DNA of 64,000 bases from Chromobacterium rhizoryzae (GCF_020544465.1 NZ_CP066126.1:4030001-4094000); one strand, 5' to 3'; positions 54,415 through 62,930 are shown, counted from the stretch's first letter. The notes: generated by a model from the sequence alone, not told the origin. A program made the numbers and translations.

Positions 54415-56178
54415 ATGTTTAGTCAATCATTCGCATTTCTGCAAAAGATCGGCAAAGCGCTGATGCTGCCGGTGGCCGTGCTGCCGGTGGCCGGCCTGCT
54501 GCTGGGCATAGGCGCCACCGATTTCCACACCCAGAACACCGTCGCGCTGGCCATCCTGTCGCTGATGAAGAACTCCGGCGACGTGATCTTCGGCAATCTG
54601 CCGCTGATCTTCGCCGTCGGCGTGGCGCTGGGCTTTACCGAAAACGACGGCGTGGCGGCGATCGCCGCCGTGATCGGCCACCTGGTCACCACCGTCACCC
54701 TGGGGGTGATGGCCGGCCTGATGGGGGTCAAGCCCGACACCATCATGGGCCTGCCGTCCATCCAGACCGGCGTGTTCGGCGGCATTCTCGCCGGCGGCCT
54801 GGCGGCCTATATGTTCAACCGCTTCTACCGGATCAAGCTGCCCGAATACCTGGGCTTCTTCGCCGGCAAGCGCTTTGTGCCCATCATCACCGCCATCAGC
54901 GCCATCGCGCTGGGCGTGGCGCTGTCCTTCATCTGGCCGCCGATAGGCAACGGCATCAAGAGCTTCTCGCAGTGGGCCGCGGTCAGCGATCCGCGCACCG
55001 CCGCCACCGTCTACGGCCTCGTAGAACGGCTGCTGCTGCCCTTCGGCCTGCACCATATCTGGAACGTGCCCTTCTTCTTTGAAATCGGCGCCTTCCCGGA
55101 CGCGATCAGCGGCAAGATGATACACGGCGACATCAACCGCTTCTTCGCCGGCGATCCGACCGCGGGCATCCTGTCCGGCGCCTTCCTGTTCAAAATGTTC
55201 GGCCTGCCGGCCGCGGCCATCGCCATCTGGCATTCGGCCAAGCCGGAGAACCGCGTCAAGGTGGGCGGCATCATGATTTCCGCCGCGCTGACCTCCTTTT
55301 TGACCGGCATCACCGAGCCCATCGAATTCTCCTTCCTGTTCGTGGCGCCGGTGCTCTACCTCCTCCACGCTTGCCTGGCGGCGTCGGCGCAGTTCATCGC
55401 CAACACCCTGGACATGCACATGGGCTTCACCTTCTCCCAGGGCGGCATCGATTTCCTGATGTTCAACCTGATCGGCGACAAGGCCAAGCACGCCTGGTAC
55501 GTGTTCATCCTCGGCCCGATCTACGCGGCCATCTACTACGGGGTGTTCCGCTTCGTCATCGCCAAGTTCAACCTGAAAACCCCGGGTCGCGAGGACGAGA
55601 GCGCCGACGCCGGCGCGGCGGTCAGCGAAGACGCGCGCGCGCGCGAACTGGTTCTGGCCTTTGGCGGCCGCAGCAACATCAGCAGCCTGGACGCCTGCAT
55701 CACCCGCCTGCGCATCGCGGTGCGGGAGCCGGCCAAGGTCAACCAGGCCAAGCTCAAGAGCATGGGCGCGTCCGGCGTGGTGGTGGTGGGCAACGGCATC
55801 CAGGCCATCTTCGGCCCGCAGTCGGAAAACCTGAAAACCGATATGGAAATCTATCTGCGCGGCGCGGGCGCGGACGCCGAAATCGACGCCCCGGCCAGCG
55901 CGCCGGCTCCGGCGGCGCAAGCGGCGACGCCGACGCCCGCAGCGGATCAAGGCCAGGCCGCGGCGCTGCGCCAGGCGCTGGGCGGCACGGCCAATCTGGC
56001 CAAGGTGGAAGCCATCGCCCATACCCGCTTGCGCGTGGAGCTGAAGCAGGGCTCGCTGCTCAATCAGGACGCGGCCCGAGCGGCCGGCGTGGCGGCGATG
56101 CTGGAAGTGGCGCCCGGCGTCTGGCATTTGATCGTCGGCGATCAAGCCGCCGGCCTGGCTCAGGCGCTTCAAGGCTGA
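54415..56178 (+). CDS. nagE: PTS N-acetylglucosamine-type EIICB with extra C-terminal EIIB-like domain
   Basis: The 587-residue permease takes up and phosphorylates the sugar. Residues 1-385 are the EIIC channel of the glucose/GlcNAc family (LPVAVLPVAGLLLGIG, ENDGVAAIAAVIGHL, GLHHIWNVPFFFEIG, TGITEPIEFSFLF). EIIB follows (about 405-485) with phospho-Cys428 in LDACITRLRI. After an Ala/Pro linker, residues 515-587 repeat the EIIB pattern (LRQALGGTANLAKVEA, then AHTRLRVEL), but Ala535 replaces the cysteine. E. coli NagE has EIIA at this place; here EIIA is in the upstream fusion protein. Confidence 0.92.
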   Translation: MFSQSFAFLQKIGKALMLPVAVLPVAGLLLGIGATDFHTQNTVALAILSLMKNSGDVIFGNLPLIFAVGVALGFTENDGVAAIAAVIGHLVTTVTLGVMAGLMGVKPDTIMGLPSIQTGVFGGILAGGLAAYMFNRFYRIKLPEYLGFFAGKRFVPIITAISAIALGVALSFIWPPIGNGIKSFSQWAAVSDPRTAATVYGLVERLLLPFGLHHIWNVPFFFEIGAFPDAISGKMIHGDINRFFAGDPTAGILSGAFLFKMFGLPAAAIAIWHSAKPENRVKVGGIMISAALTSFLTGITEPIEFSFLFVAPVLYLLHACLAASAQFIANTLDMHMGFTFSQGGIDFLMFNLIGDKAKHAWYVFILGPIYAAIYYGVFRFVIAKFNLKTPGREDESADAGAAVSEDARARELVLAFGGRSNISSLDACITRLRIAVREPAKVNQAKLKSMGASGVVVVGNGIQAIFGPQSENLKTDMEIYLRGAGADAEIDAPASAPAPAAQAATPTPAADQGQAAALRQALGGTANLAKVEAIAHTRLRVELKQGSLLNQDAARAAGVAAMLEVAPGVWHLIVGDQAAGLAQALQG

Positions 56179-56204
56179 GCGAACCGAAACGATCCGCACC
56201 ACGT

Positions 56205-56236
56205 AAAAACGCCAGCGCAAGCGCTGGCGTTTTTTA
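56205..56236. terminator. Bidirectional terminator between nagE and the HAD phosphatase gene
   Basis: A 13-bp stem (56206-56218 with 56221-56233), A-rich on the left and T-rich on the right, serves both convergent genes. Confidence 0.9.
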
Positions 56237-56255
56237 TTGGCGGGGCCCGTCTCGG

Positions 56256-57053
56256 CTATAAGGCGAACAGCTCGCGCAGATGGCGCGCCACGCCGGCTTC
56301 GCGGTTGCTGCCGATGCGCGGCACATCCGGCAGTTGCTCGGCCAGCCGCGCCTGGGCGTTGCCCATCATCCGCGGGTGGCCGGCGGTGCGCAGCAGTTCG
56401 ATATCGTTCTGACCGTCGCCAAAGGCCAGGCAATGCGCCTTGTCCAGGCCCAGATCCGACAACACCAGCTCCAGCGCGTGGCCCTTGGACACCCCGGGCG
56501 CCATCACCTCCAGGCAATCGTCGGCCGAGAAAGTAATGTACAGCTCATCGCCGAAGGCCTGGTGCAGCTTGCGCTCCACCTCCAGCAAATACGCGTGCTC
56601 GCCGATGTAGAGCACCTTGCCGACACCCTCGCCGCCGTGCCCGGCCAGATCGGCCAATTGATAGCGCAGGCCGGAATCGGCGTGGAAATTGAGTAGATAC
56701 TGGCAGGGTTGGTCGATCAGCCAGGCGTCGTCCAGATAGAAATTCAGCACCGTGCCGGCGGCGAACTCCGGCTGCGCCAGCCGGCGCACCAAGACGGGAT
56801 CGATATCCTGGCGATGCACCAGCTTGTCGTCGGGATCATGCACCCGCGCGCCGTTGGACGTGATCAGGTGAGCGCGAATGCCCAGCGCCTGACGTATGCC
56901 CTGCACGTCCAGATAATGACGGCCGGTGGCGATGGCGAAACGCACGCCGCGCGCCTGCAGGGCCTGCAAGGTGCTGGCGGTGAAATCGTCCACCGCGTGA
57001 TTGGGGTCCAGCAAGGTGCCATCCAGATCGGATGCGATGAAGTGATACACCAT
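56256..57053 (-). CDS. Cof-type HAD-family sugar phosphatase
   Basis: The 265-residue protein has HAD motif I FIASDLDGTLLD with Asp9 and Asp11, motif II LITSNGARV, motif III Lys in VSKGHALELVL and motif IV AFGDGQNDIELL, with a C2-type cap between. It is in the YidA/YbiV group that dephosphorylates sugar phosphates or related metabolites. It is convergent with nagE, so a link to amino-sugar metabolism is possible but unproven. GGGAG lies before the ATG; a TTG at 57113 would be an unlikely start. Confidence 0.9.
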   Translation of the reverse strand: MVYHFIASDLDGTLLDPNHAVDDFTASTLQALQARGVRFAIATGRHYLDVQGIRQALGIRAHLITSNGARVHDPDDKLVHRQDIDPVLVRRLAQPEFAAGTVLNFYLDDAWLIDQPCQYLLNFHADSGLRYQLADLAGHGGEGVGKVLYIGEHAYLLEVERKLHQAFGDELYITFSADDCLEVMAPGVSKGHALELVLSDLGLDKAHCLAFGDGQNDIELLRTAGHPRMMGNAQARLAEQLPDVPRIGSNREAGVARHLRELFAL

Positions 57054-57145
57054 CAAACTCCCGCGACAACAGAAGCGCACAGTATACGCCCGCCCGGCGG
57101 CGCTGCCCATCAATGCGAGCGAGCGCTTTCTGGTCCGAACCGGGA

Positions 57146-57502
57146 TCAGTCGGGCGCGCTCTCCCCGCCGAACTGCTCATAGGCCTGCAAGGCCTCCGCC
57201 GCCGTCATCAAGGAAGGGCCGCCGCCCATATAGACGGCCACTTGCAGCATCTCCATGAATTCGGCGCGGCTGCAGCCCAGCTCCACCAGCGCCTTGGCAT
57301 GGAAAGCCAGACAGCCGTGGCAGCGGTTGGCGATGCCTATGGCCAGCGCGATCAGTTCCTTGGTCCGGTTCGACAAGGCGCCGTCCGCGTGAGCGGCCCG
57401 GCTCATCTGGCCGAAGCCTTTCATCGTTTCCGGGATTTCCTTGCGCAGCTTGCTCAACTCCGCGCCCAGTTCCGCACTCAAATCAGGGTAATGAAAGCTC
57501 AT
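57146..57502 (-). CDS. Carboxymuconolactone decarboxylase/AhpD-like protein
   Basis: The 118-residue protein has the AhpD-like motif with Glu49, Cys61-x-x-Cys64 and His68 (KELIALAIGIANRCHGCLAFH). Such proteins act as peroxide-reducing or thiol redox enzymes; the exact substrate is unknown. AAGGAGA precedes the ATG at 57502. The upstream region has an AT-rich inverted repeat (57522-57550), suggesting a dedicated repressor. It is monocistronic. Confidence 0.88.
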   Translation of the reverse strand: MSFHYPDLSAELGAELSKLRKEIPETMKGFGQMSRAAHADGALSNRTKELIALAIGIANRCHGCLAFHAKALVELGCSRAEFMEMLQVAVYMGGGPSLMTAAEALQAYEQFGGESAPD

Positions 57503-57521
57503 GCTCGTCTCCTTAACATAA

Positions 57522-57550
57522 CAATATATATTATATTTAATCATATATTG
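57522..57550. promoter_or_regulatory. AT-rich inverted repeat upstream of the AhpD-like gene
   Basis: CAATATAT (57522-57529) pairs with ATATATTG (57543-57550). This 29-bp stretch is almost purely A/T in a GC-rich genome and contains -10-like sequences. It may be a promoter overlapped by a repressor site. Confidence 0.5.
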
Positions 57551-57567
57551 AAAGATGAAAGCAAGCC

Positions 57568-57626
57568 GCAATGTAAAAAGCCGACCTCATCGAGTTCGGC
57601 TTTTCAGGCAGCTGGTGGCCAGCCGC
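57568..57626. repeat. Degenerate copy of the tRNA-Phe 3' end and terminator
   Basis: This 59-bp segment matches 62708-62766 in 53 of 59 positions, in the same orientation. The matching part covers the last bases of tRNA-Phe including CCA, the spacer and the tRNA terminator. It marks one boundary of the 5.1-kb block up to the tRNA genes and looks like an attachment-site remnant. Confidence 0.7.
57575..57604 (-). terminator. Terminator of the BCCT/hydrolase operon
   Basis: A 9-bp stem (57576-57584 with 57596-57604) is followed on the minus strand by TTTTTAC. It is part of the tRNA-Phe-like direct repeat and lies 61 bp after the last gene of the operon. Confidence 0.78.
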
Positions 57627-57665
57627 CATGGACGGCATGTAAAACGCCTCCGCCGCCCGCTCGGC

Positions 57666-57935
57666 CTAAATCCCCTCCCTGCCCGACAAGGCCAGCAAGC
57701 GCTCCTTGCGGGTTTTGCGCATGCCCACCAAGCTGATGACGATCCACAACACTTGCGCCAGCAATGAAGCCAAGTTGAAGGCGTAACACAGCGAGATCAG
57801 CAGCAGCATCGCGCCAATCAGATTGAAGCCGCTATAGCTGTAGTCGCTCAAGTCCACCAGCCTCCATTGCAGCAGGCTGTAGGCCAGGAGATAGAAAAAC
57901 ACCCCGATCAGCCCTATCCAGTCATACCACATCAT
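57666..57935 (-). CDS. Small membrane protein, CBU_0592-like
   Basis: The 89-residue protein has two to three membrane segments: DWIGLIGVFFYLLAYSLLQW, NLIGAMLLLISLCYAF, and SLLAQVLWIVISLVGM, followed by a basic tail (RKTRKERLL). The pattern matches small proteins of the CBU_0592 type, function unknown. ATGs at 57935 and 57932 are both possible. It follows the CocE-type hydrolase by 27 bp and is likely co-transcribed. Confidence 0.75.
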   Translation of the reverse strand: MMWYDWIGLIGVFFYLLAYSLLQWRLVDLSDYSYSGFNLIGAMLLLISLCYAFNLASLLAQVLWIVISLVGMRKTRKERLLALSGREGI

Positions 57936-57962
57936 CGCTCACCATCCTTGCGGTGTTCCGCC

Positions 57963-59975
57963 TTATTGGACCTGACGAGGCACCCATTCGTCCCATTCCC
58001 GCCGTTGCAGCAATTGCTCCCCCTCCCAAGCGCTTTGCTCCGCCTGAATGCGAAAATGATGGGCATCCGCCGTCAGCCTCAATTCGCTCTCCACACTGAC
58101 CCGCCAATCACCGCGGCCGGCGCTATAGCTCCACTTCACCACGCCGCTGGCCGATAAAGGCTGATCGGGCCGGATACGGTAAATTTCCTCGCAGCTTTGC
58201 GCCACTTCCAAACCATGGTCGTCAAAGCGATAGTGGCCGAAATCGTCGCGAATCTCGGTGCGCACCTCGCCGCTCATCGCGTCCTCGATGATTTCGCGGC
58301 TGCTGGCGGGAGAGCGCAAATAACTCAGCGCCAGCGGCGGCGCGCCTTCCGGCTCGGCAAAGGGCTGCGCCACCACGGTGCTCAGATCATGCACCGGCAG
58401 GCTGAGCGTGGCGCCGGCCAGGTCCAATGTCAGCCGGGCATGATCCGCCGCCGGCCAGATCAGCGGGAAGTAAGCGCTGGAAACGCTCAAGCGCAGCCGA
58501 TGGCCCGCCGGCAGACGGTAGCCGCAATCATCCAGTTGCAGCCGGATATCCATCCACTCGTCCGGCCTGACCGCCCGCCGCTGTTGATAACCGTCGCGCA
58601 GCGCCAGGTTCAGCACCCCGTAACTGATGCGGGTGACCGCGCCATCCGGCGCCACATCGTTGAGCCGCACCGCCAGTTGACCGCTGGGGCTGTCGCACTT
58701 CAGCCGCAGCCGCAGCGTCGGCGCGCCCAACAGCGGCAGCTCCCGCTCCAACGCAGGGCTGTCGAACACCAGCGAGCCGGCGTCGTCGCGGCGCTGATCC
58801 AGCGGGAACTCCGGTCCCAGCCAGATCACGCAGTATTCGCCGCAGGCGGCGCCGGTGGTCAGCGGCGAACGAATCGCGGCCTCCCCCTCGCCGGCCATGT
58901 CCGGCCGCAGTTCGCCCGCGGCGTTCAGCCCCCACTCCCTTCGCCGAACATGCGGGCTGGGCCAGGCCGGGTCGCGCAGCCAGACGCCCGGACGTGCGGC
59001 ATAACTGGCCCGCGGCGGCGCCGCGTCTTGCAGATACAGGGTGACCGGGTCTTCCGCCATGATGCCGGTGTCGATATCCTTCAGCCAGTAGTCCCACCAG
59101 CGCAGCGCTTCCTGCAAAAAACCGATAGCCGGATCCGGTACCGCGAAGTGCGGATACTTATGGGCCCACGGACCGATCAGCGCTTTTTTCGGGCAACTCA
59201 GATGCCGCATCATCCGGCCGACGGCGTTGTGATAGGCGTCTCCCCAACCGCCCACCGCGTAAACGGCGGCCTTAATGCTGCTGTAATCGGCGCAGATGGA
59301 GCCATGCCGCCAATAGTCGTCGTCGGTCTGATGGCTCAGCCAGGTTTTGAGCAACAGAGGCATCCGCTCCAAGCGTTGCAGCCAACGCTCCCGCCAGGCC
59401 TCGCCCACCAACAGCGGATCGGGCGCGGCGGCGCAATAGCTGAACATGGTGCCGGCCCAGCCCAGGTTTTCCAGCAATAGCGCACCGCCCTTATAGTGGA
59501 TGTCGTCGGCGTAGCGATGGTCGGTGGAGCATAGCGTGATGATGGCCTTCAAGGCCTCCGGTTGGCGGGCCGCCACTTGCAGGCTATTGAAGCCGCCCCA
59601 GGAGATGCCCATCATGCCGACCTTGCCGCTGCACCATGCTTGCGCGGCGATCCAGGCAATCACCTCCAGCGCATCGTCCTGTTCCTGTTGCAGGTATTCA
59701 TCGACGAAGTCGCCATCGGACTCGCCGCAGCCCCTCATGTCCACCCGAAGGCATGCATAACCGTGGCCGGCGAAGTACGGGTGAGTCAGCTGGTCGCGCA
59801 CGGCCGTGCCGTCGCGCTTGCGGTAAGGCAGGTATTCCAGAATCGCCGGCACCGGGCTGGCTTCGGCGTCCATCGGCAGCCACATCCGCGCGGCCAATTG
59901 GCAGCCGTCAGCCAGCGTGATGGTGAAGTGCTCCACTTCGCGAATGGCCAGCGGCAGCTGAGTGACGGTTTTCAT
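57963..59975 (-). CDS. CocE/NonD family alpha/beta hydrolase
   Basis: The 670-residue protein combines an X-Pro-dipeptidyl-peptidase-type alpha/beta hydrolase domain with nucleophile Ser125 in MGISWGGFNSLQ, the LRVDMRGCGESDGD loop and a likely catalytic His in IGPWAHKYPHF, and a C-terminal jelly-roll domain from about residue 370. Relatives hydrolyse esters or amides such as cocaine and acyl-proline peptides. No signal peptide is seen, so it is probably cytoplasmic. Its start overlaps the BCCT transporter stop as ATGA, implying that it acts on what the transporter brings in; the substrate is unknown. Confidence 0.88.
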   Translation of the reverse strand: MKTVTQLPLAIREVEHFTITLADGCQLAARMWLPMDAEASPVPAILEYLPYRKRDGTAVRDQLTHPYFAGHGYACLRVDMRGCGESDGDFVDEYLQQEQDDALEVIAWIAAQAWCSGKVGMMGISWGGFNSLQVAARQPEALKAIITLCSTDHRYADDIHYKGGALLLENLGWAGTMFSYCAAAPDPLLVGEAWRERWLQRLERMPLLLKTWLSHQTDDDYWRHGSICADYSSIKAAVYAVGGWGDAYHNAVGRMMRHLSCPKKALIGPWAHKYPHFAVPDPAIGFLQEALRWWDYWLKDIDTGIMAEDPVTLYLQDAAPPRASYAARPGVWLRDPAWPSPHVRRREWGLNAAGELRPDMAGEGEAAIRSPLTTGAACGEYCVIWLGPEFPLDQRRDDAGSLVFDSPALERELPLLGAPTLRLRLKCDSPSGQLAVRLNDVAPDGAVTRISYGVLNLALRDGYQQRRAVRPDEWMDIRLQLDDCGYRLPAGHRLRLSVSSAYFPLIWPAADHARLTLDLAGATLSLPVHDLSTVVAQPFAEPEGAPPLALSYLRSPASSREIIEDAMSGEVRTEIRDDFGHYRFDDHGLEVAQSCEEIYRIRPDQPLSASGVVKWSYSAGRGDWRVSVESELRLTADAHHFRIQAEQSAWEGEQLLQRREWDEWVPRQVQ

Positions 59976-61537
59976 GATCGCGTCTCCTTGACGACTACGG
60001 GCGCGTCGGAAGGCGGACATGTCAGCTTGCCGGAACGCACCAAGGCGATAAGCGACAGCATGCAGCCCATGATGATGAGCAAGGCCGGCAAACCACCGAG
60101 ATTGGACATCATTTTGACGCCATCGACGCCGCCGGCGTAACTGGTCATCACCCAAGACACCACGCCGATCACCCCGCCCCACACCACTTTCATGCCCATG
60201 CCCGCTTTTTCGGCGCTGTCTGAGGAAAAACCGGCGGTGCACAGATTGCTGATAGCGTCGGTATTGCTGTCCGCCGCAGTGACATAGTTGAGGAAGGCGA
60301 TGAACACCACCATGGCCACCATCAGTTCGCTCAAGGGCATCTGGCGGATGATGGTGTACAGCACATTCTCCACGCCCTGACTCTCCAGCACGCCTTTGAG
60401 CAGGCCGGCCTGGCCCAAATCAATGGATAGGGCCGTGCCGCTGAAAATCATGATCCACAAGGCGGTGAAGCCGGCCGGCAGCAGCAAATTCATCACGATC
60501 ACCTCCCGCACGGTGTAACCGCGGGAGATCTTGCCCAGAAACATGGCGCTGATCGGCGCCCAGGCAAACCATACCGCCCAATAGAAGATGGTCCAGGAGC
60601 CCGCCCAACCATCCTGGCTGGCCGCGCCGGTGGACAGGCTTAACCGAAAGAACTGGTTCAAATAGTTGCCAAACGACTCCAGGCCAAACGCCAGGATGAA
60701 AGTAGTCGGCCCAAAAATCAGCAAAAACCCGGCCAGCCCCAGCAAAACCCAGGTATTGACGCTGGACAACCAGCTCAGCCCGCGTTGCAAGCCGCTGAGC
60801 GCCGAGCAGACAAAGGTCACGACAATGCAGGCAATCACCAGGCCGATGCTGAACGGGCTGGCAGGCAGGGGCAGATACTGGTTGATGCCGCCCACCAGCG
60901 CCAGCGCGCCGGTGCCCAGGCTGGACGCCATGCCGGCCACCAGAGAGTACAAAGCCAGGGCGTCGATCAATTGCCCGCTGCGGCCGCCCACCCAGCGTCC
61001 CAGCAAGGGCCGCAACATGCTGCCTACCGAGAACGGCAGCTTGAGGTTGTAAAACACCAAGCCGAACAGCAGGGCCGGCACGGTGTAAATGGCGTAAGGG
61101 GTGAATGTCCAGTGCAGAAACATGGCCGACATGGCAAAACTGGCGGCCTCGGCGCTACCGGCGCGCAGGCCATACGCCGCCGGCGGGTAGTACAGGTGGT
61201 AGATCGGCTCGGCCGAGGTCCAGAACAGTACCCCAACCGCCATCGTGGTCATCAAGGTGACGGCGAACCAGCGCTTGCGGCCCAATAAGGGCAAGGCGTC
61301 CGCACCGCCGATGCGCAGCTTGCCTATCGGCGAGCAATAGACCCAGACACAGGTCAACAACAGGCTGAAACTGGCTAGGCTGAATAGCCAGGAAAAGTGG
61401 CCCAGTATCCATTTATTGGCTGCGCCGGCCAGACGGAGAAAGACCGACAGGTCAAGATAGCTGAGCAGCAAGGCCGCCAACAGCAGCAAAAAGGTGGGCC
61501 AGAACACCAGGGGCCGGATGCGATGATGGCTACGCAT
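59972..61537 (-). CDS. BCCT family transporter
   Basis: The 521-residue inner-membrane protein belongs to the betaine/carnitine/choline transporters. It has about twelve membrane segments, the SSLGTGALALVGGINQYL segment in place of the family glycine stretch, and the signature FYWAVWFAWAPISAMFLGKISRGYTVRE. The aromatic substrate box appears kept in WTIFYWAVWFAWAP. AAGGAGA precedes the ATG at 61537. It is coupled to a hydrolase, so it more likely imports a nutrient than an osmoprotectant. Confidence 0.9.
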   Translation of the reverse strand: MRSHHRIRPLVFWPTFLLLLAALLLSYLDLSVFLRLAGAANKWILGHFSWLFSLASFSLLLTCVWVYCSPIGKLRIGGADALPLLGRKRWFAVTLMTTMAVGVLFWTSAEPIYHLYYPPAAYGLRAGSAEAASFAMSAMFLHWTFTPYAIYTVPALLFGLVFYNLKLPFSVGSMLRPLLGRWVGGRSGQLIDALALYSLVAGMASSLGTGALALVGGINQYLPLPASPFSIGLVIACIVVTFVCSALSGLQRGLSWLSSVNTWVLLGLAGFLLIFGPTTFILAFGLESFGNYLNQFFRLSLSTGAASQDGWAGSWTIFYWAVWFAWAPISAMFLGKISRGYTVREVIVMNLLLPAGFTALWIMIFSGTALSIDLGQAGLLKGVLESQGVENVLYTIIRQMPLSELMVAMVVFIAFLNYVTAADSNTDAISNLCTAGFSSDSAEKAGMGMKVVWGGVIGVVSWVMTSYAGGVDGVKMMSNLGGLPALLIIMGCMLSLIALVRSGKLTCPPSDAPVVVKETRS

Positions 61538-61759
61538 GGTTTGTCTCCTTGATGGAGCCTGCCGCCGCTGTCGCCCCCGGGGCGGCGGTTCTGATGCCGG
61601 CGCGGCTTGCAGGCAAGCCTGAGCTATTACCCAGGCCAAACCAGTGTCGGCGATAAACCCAAGCCGGGACAAACGATAGTTTTAGATAGATTTATGTTTT
61701 CAGCTCATCAATCAAGCCGTGTGATCGCCATCTTGCAGGCGTGAGGCCATCATCCGATG

Positions 61760-62653
61760 TCACCGCCGCATCACCGCCAGCGAGGCCAGCCAATCCGCGA
61801 ACAATCTGGTGGCCGGCTTGGGCCGCCTCCGTTCCGGCAGCAACAAGTAAAAAGCGCCGCTCATCGTCACCTTGGCGTCCGACGCCATCACCAGCGCTCC
61901 GCTGGCCAGATAGCTGTCGATCAGATGCCCCCAGGCCAGCGCCACCCCCTGCCCGGCCAGCGCCGCCTGCACTGCCAAATGGTGGTTGGTCACGCTCAAT
62001 TGTCTGGCGGCCGGTCTCCAGGCGATGTTTTGGGCGGCAAACCACTGCGGCCAGTTGAACCAGTCGCGCTGACCGCCATCCATGGTGATCAGCGTCTCGT
62101 CCAACAAAGCCACTGGCTGGGCCGGACCGGCCGGCAAATAGCCCGGGCTGCAAACCGCGTACATGTGCTCATCGAACAAGGCCACCGCATCGGCGTCCTT
62201 GGGAGGCTGACGGAAATAGTAAACGCCGAGGTCGAATTCGAATGCCTGCAGCTCTTGAATATTATCGTTGGCCAGAATGCGGATTGAGAGGTCAGGCTGA
62301 GCCTGGCGGAAGGCGGAGAGATTGGGCATGAGCCACAAGGAGGCGAGCGCGGTGGAACAGGCCACCGTCACCTGCTTGTCTTGCTGCCAATGCATCAGAC
62401 TGGCGGTGGCGCCGGCCAATTGCTCCAGGGCGGAGCGGACTTCGCTCAGGTATTGTTCGCCGGCCGGAGTCAATTCCACCTTGCGGGTGCCCCGCTGCAG
62501 CAATTTGCACCCCAGATAGTCTTCCAGTAACTGCAGCTGACGGCTGACCGCGCCTTGCGACAGATTCAGTTCACCGGCGGCCTGGGTAAAACTGGAGAGC
62601 CGGGCCACAGCTTCAAAAGCGATCAGGGTATAAAGAGGCGGCAGCGGTTTCAT
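61760..62653 (-). CDS. LysR-family regulator, GcvA-like
   Basis: The 297-residue protein has the GcvA-type N terminus (LPPLYTLIAFEAVARLSSFTQAAGELNLSQGAVSRQLQLLEDYLG) and a LysR effector domain. It lies 222 bp upstream of the BCCT gene on the same strand and is the probable regulator of the transporter/hydrolase genes. GAGG lies before the ATG at 62653. The inducer is unknown. Confidence 0.9.
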   Translation of the reverse strand: MKPLPPLYTLIAFEAVARLSSFTQAAGELNLSQGAVSRQLQLLEDYLGCKLLQRGTRKVELTPAGEQYLSEVRSALEQLAGATASLMHWQQDKQVTVACSTALASLWLMPNLSAFRQAQPDLSIRILANDNIQELQAFEFDLGVYYFRQPPKDADAVALFDEHMYAVCSPGYLPAGPAQPVALLDETLITMDGGQRDWFNWPQWFAAQNIAWRPAARQLSVTNHHLAVQAALAGQGVALAWGHLIDSYLASGALVMASDAKVTMSGAFYLLLPERRRPKPATRLFADWLASLAVMRR

Positions 62654-62707
62654 GGCCTCATTATGGCACGCCCCCCAAAACCGGCGACAGGACAGGCGTC
62701 CGGCGCC

Positions 62708-62766
62708 GCAATGCAAAAAGCCGAACTCAACGAGTTCGGCTTTTCAGGTATCTGGTGGCCAGTCGC
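62708..62766. repeat. Direct repeat at the tRNA-Phe 3' end (partner of 57568-57626)
   Basis: The intact copy: it includes tRNA-Phe nucleotides 62753-62766 and the downstream terminator. Identity to 57568-57626 is 53 of 59, with the sequences diverging directly beyond the repeat on the tRNA side. Confidence 0.7.
62715..62744 (-). terminator. Terminator of the tRNA-Phe genes
   Basis: A perfect 13-bp stem (62716-62728 with 62732-62744) is followed on the minus strand by TTTTTGC. Confidence 0.9.
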
Positions 62767-62828
62767 GGAATCGAACCACGGACACGCGGATTTTCAATCC
62801 GCTGCTCTACCAACTGAGCTAACTGGCC
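62753..62828 (-). tRNA. tRNA-Phe (GAA), copy 1
   Basis: 76 nt with encoded CCA. The acceptor GGCCAGT pairs with ACTGGCC, the anticodon loop is TTGAAAA (GAA, Phe), the D arm contains AGCTCAGTTGGTAGAGC and the T arm GGTTCGATTCC. It is identical to copy 2, 26 bp upstream. Confidence 0.97.
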
Positions 62829-62854
62829 GACGGGTGCTGAAGCTAAGGCGGTGA

Positions 62855-62930
62855 TGGTGGCCAGTCGCGGAATCGAACCACGGACACGCGGATTTTCAAT
62901 CCGCTGCTCTACCAACTGAGCTAACTGGCC
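62855..62930 (-). tRNA. tRNA-Phe (GAA), copy 2
   Basis: 76 nt, identical in sequence to copy 1, with encoded CCA and anticodon GAA. The two form a tandem transcribed on the minus strand and ending at the terminator 62715-62744. Confidence 0.97.

Noticed and set aside
51801..54416. 871-codon minus-strand open frame opposite the PTS fusion gene
   Set aside because: Same composition bias as other shadows; the plus strand encodes a complete EIIA-HPr-EI with all three active histidines.
57568..62766. Prophage or complete integrative element next to tRNA-Phe
   Set aside because: The repeats fit an attachment site, but no integrase, phage or conjugation gene lies between them.
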